Shown here: positions 62,014 through 64,000 of the stretch, one piece after another
Layout of the letters: every line of letters begins with the position of its first letter
How positions within the stretch are numbered: the stretch's first letter is position 1
From: Maricaulis sp048269565
GTDB lineage: Bacteria > Pseudomonadota > Alphaproteobacteria > Caulobacterales > Maricaulaceae
NCBI RefSeq assembly: GCF_048269565.1
Contig: NZ_JBLXIK010000004.1
Span: forward strand, 200,464-264,463
Reading direction: 5' to 3'
DNA length: 64,000 nucleotides
Notes under the pieces: generated by a model
Told to the model about the DNA's origin: nothing
What the model saw: only the letters and a program-made list of their open reading frames with translations
Databases searched by the model: none
Made by a program: the position numbers and the translations under genes

Positions 62014-62442
62014 ATGAATATGGACTCCATTCTGCGCGGCAAGGGACGCGACGTCGTCTCGATCAATGAGGCGCTCAGCCTGGGCGAGGCGGCCAAGCTG
62101 ATGGACTCGCACGGAATCGGCGCACTGCTGGTCTGCGACAGCCATGACAGGCCCACCGGTGTGGTGTGCGAACGCGATATCATCCGCGAACTGGCGCTCA
62201 ATGGCGCCGCCGGTCTCGGCCGGCCCATCTCCGGCGCCATCACCGCCGCATTCCTGACGGCCGCGCCCGAAGATCTGACCGAGACCGTCATGGTGCGCAT
62301 GACCGAACGACGCGTGCGGCATCTACCGGTGCTGGATCAGGGGCGGGTGGTTGGAATCGTCTCGATCGGCGACCTGGTGAAGGCCCGTATCGCCGAGGTC
62401 GAGGCCGAAACGGACGACCTGCGGAACTATATCCATCACTGA
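62014..62442 (+). CDS. CBS-domain pair protein
   Basis: A 142-residue protein made of two CBS motifs (LRGKGRDVVSINEALSLGEAAKLM; AFLTAAPEDLTETVMVRMTERRVRHLPVLDQGRVVGIVSIGDLVK). Such stand-alone pairs bind adenosyl nucleotides and act as energy sensors. The ATG follows AGGAGGGC. It is the last protein gene before the rRNA operon. Confidence 0.9.
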   Translation: MNMDSILRGKGRDVVSINEALSLGEAAKLMDSHGIGALLVCDSHDRPTGVVCERDIIRELALNGAAGLGRPISGAITAAFLTAAPEDLTETVMVRMTERRVRHLPVLDQGRVVGIVSIGDLVKARIAEVEAETDDLRNYIHH

Positions 62443-62741
62443 TGCATCCGGGCGCAGTCCCGTGTGTACCTGCCAGACAAGGGCGATGCGGCGATTGCTG
62501 CCACAAAACTGATACAAAATGCCGTCAGGGGGTTGCTCTATCCCGGCCATCCTGTAGAACCCGCTTCACCAACGGCGCCGGCGCAGCGGTTTACCACTTG
62601 CGCCTCAGCGCCGTTTGTTTATTATGTGAGGTCTTGTCGCTTTTTAAGGATGACTCGTTCCACTTTCGAGTGTGACGGTCGGGAATTTTTTCGCCGGTTT
62701 TGGCCGCTGAAACATCTTCTGCACTTCCTGAGAATAGCGAA
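62443..62741. other. Spacer between CBS gene and rRNA promoters
   Basis: No gene is seen. The stretch becomes AT-richer rightwards and contains short imperfect hairpins; the last 40 bases resemble the end of the following 191-bp repeat, so it may include a decayed copy. Confidence 0.5.
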
Positions 62742-62769
62742 TTGACTTCAAAAACCGGGCGGCTTAAAC
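62742..62769 (+). promoter_or_regulatory. Candidate rRNA promoter P1
   Basis: TTGACT at 62742-62747 and TTAAAC at 62764-62769, 16-base spacer. Confidence 0.6.
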
Positions 62770-62932
62770 CCCGCCCTCCTCAACGGGACGGCCCAGAAAA
62801 TCGGGTCAGAACAGAGAGGGGAAGGCTCTCGCCTTTCGGTGCTGAAATGGTTCGATCCTGGATCTGACCGGAGACATTTTCGCAAGAAAATCATCCGGTT
62901 TCCACGAACTGCAGAGGCCCTGAAATAAGCGT

Positions 62933-62960
62933 TTGACTTCAAAAACCGGGCGGCTTAAAC
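62933..62960 (+). promoter_or_regulatory. Candidate rRNA promoter P2
   Basis: TTGACT at 62933-62938 and TTAAAC at 62955-62960, 16-base spacer, identical in sequence to P1. Confidence 0.6.
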
Positions 62961-63123
62961 CCCGCCCTCCTCAACGGGACGGCCCAGAAAATCGGGTCAG
63001 AACAGAGAGGGGAAGGCTTCCGCCTTTCGGTGCTGAAATGGTTCGATCCTGGATCTGACCGGTGACATTTTCGAAAGAAAATCATCCGGTTGCCACGAAC
63101 TGCAGAAGCCCTGAAATAAGCGT

Positions 63124-63151
63124 TTGACTTCAAAAACCGGGCGGCTTAAAC
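63124..63151 (+). promoter_or_regulatory. Candidate rRNA promoter P3
   Basis: TTGACT at 63124-63129 and TTAAAC at 63146-63151, same arrangement as P1 and P2. Confidence 0.6.
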
Positions 63152-63316
63152 CCCGTCCTCCTCAACGGGGCGGCCCAGCAGATCGGGCCCGAACAGAGAG
63201 GGGAAGGCTTCGGCTTTTCGGTTCCGAAAATGGTGTGACCCTGGATCACGCCGATGAGTGTTCTCGCAAGGGAAACGGTCGGCTCCATCGCACTGCAGAC
63301 GGTACTGAAACAGCAG

Positions 63317-63344
63317 TTGACACGGAATGCCGGGCGGCCTAAAC
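63317..63344 (+). promoter_or_regulatory. Candidate rRNA promoter P4
   Basis: TTGACA at 63317-63322 (perfect -35 consensus) and CTAAAC at 63339-63344. Nearest to the 16S gene. Confidence 0.6.
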
Positions 63345-63423
63345 CCCGCCCTCCTTAGCCGGAAAGATCGCCCCAGGTGATCGGCCTGGCGCGGACCTAA
63401 ACGACGGAAGTTGTTGACGGTTC

Positions 63424-63435
63424 TGCTCTTTGACA
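63424..63435 (+). promoter_or_regulatory. boxA-like antitermination site
   Basis: TGCTCTTTGACA matches the boxA consensus (TGCTCTTTAACA) in 11 of 12 positions, in the leader between P4 and 16S rRNA. Confidence 0.8.
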
Positions 63436-63623
63436 TTGTTGATTGGAAAGAGAAACGCAGGCGGCGGCGCTCTGCGGTGGGTCAGACCACCATAGAGACC
63501 GATAACGCTGAAGCGTTTTTCTACGACGATTTAAGTTTCGTTTTGGTCAGCCTTCGGGTTGGCCTGAATGGAACCACAATCCCGTTGAACTTTGAAATGC
63601 CATGCGATGTCGGGATCGAAACT

Positions 63624-64000
<377 letters not shown>

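Larger units (their letters stand above)
62742..63360 (+). repeat. Tandem 191-bp repeats upstream of the rRNA operon
   Basis: Units begin at 62742, 62933, 63124 and 63317 (periods 191, 191, 193). Units 1 and 2 differ at only a few positions, unit 3 diverges in its second half and unit 4 is partial. Each starts with a TTGACT/A element and a CGGGCGGC(T/C)TAAACCCCG stretch. Confidence 0.92.

Overview
The window comes from a high-GC alphaproteobacterium, most likely a stalked or prosthecate member of the Caulobacterales/Maricaulales such as a Maricaulis relative. The evidence is the alphaproteobacterial 16S rRNA 5' end at the right edge, an hfaA-hfaB-hfaD holdfast-anchor cluster, and small alphaproteobacterial families (the DUF1476 F1-ATPase inhibitor and DUF3126). 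The genus is an inference. The region reads as ordinary chromosome: no integrase, transposase, phage gene or CRISPR array was found.

Left part (1-19.5 kb): the end of an M28 peptidase and a small membrane methyltransferase converge on a purine block on the minus strand (purC, purS, purQ, purL, with purB about 2 kb away). An intrinsic terminator lies between purC and purS. Then come a periplasmic thioredoxin-like protein, an FMN-binding split-barrel protein, threonine synthase, an exported amidohydrolase, radC, map, an M28 lipoprotein peptidase, a DesK/DesR-like two-component pair, a thioesterase, sfsA and a CinA-type molybdopterin-binding protein.

Middle (19.5-37 kb): a P2-type cation ATPase, an exported VWA protein, tRNA-Leu(UAA) followed by a five-copy 91-bp tandem repeat, an M50/CBS site-2 protease, a soluble double-PAS chemotaxis receptor, a TonB-dependent receptor paired with a DUF2946-like exported protein (possible copper function), a DNA glycosylase, a ParDE toxin-antitoxin pair with a palindromic operator, nitronate monooxygenase, alanine dehydrogenase divergent from an Lrp-family regulator, queF and a nitroreductase.

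Right-middle (37-55.8 kb): a TetR-RND efflux operon whose palindrome is repeated upstream of the nitronate monooxygenase gene, then NUDIX, cysE, and a tightly coupled DUF3126/ABC osmolyte-uptake cluster with a fused permease-binding protein. phoH follows, with a terminator-like hairpin in its leader, then a gamma-carbonic anhydrase-like protein, GYF, tandem PilZ and PAS proteins, a secreted Asn/Val-rich protein, a dimethylargininase, a luciferase-like monooxygenase, a lipoprotein and csaA. Palindromic intergenic repeats punctuate this part.

Right end (55.8-64 kb): about 590 bases with no recognisable gene, the holdfast anchor operon hfaABD with a long hfaB/hfaD overlap, a rhomboid protease, a GDYXXLXY/DUF2157 membrane pair, a CBS protein, and the rRNA promoter region. 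That region carries four successive promoter-like elements, three of them heading about 191-bp repeats, then a boxA-like antitermination site and the start of 16S rRNA.
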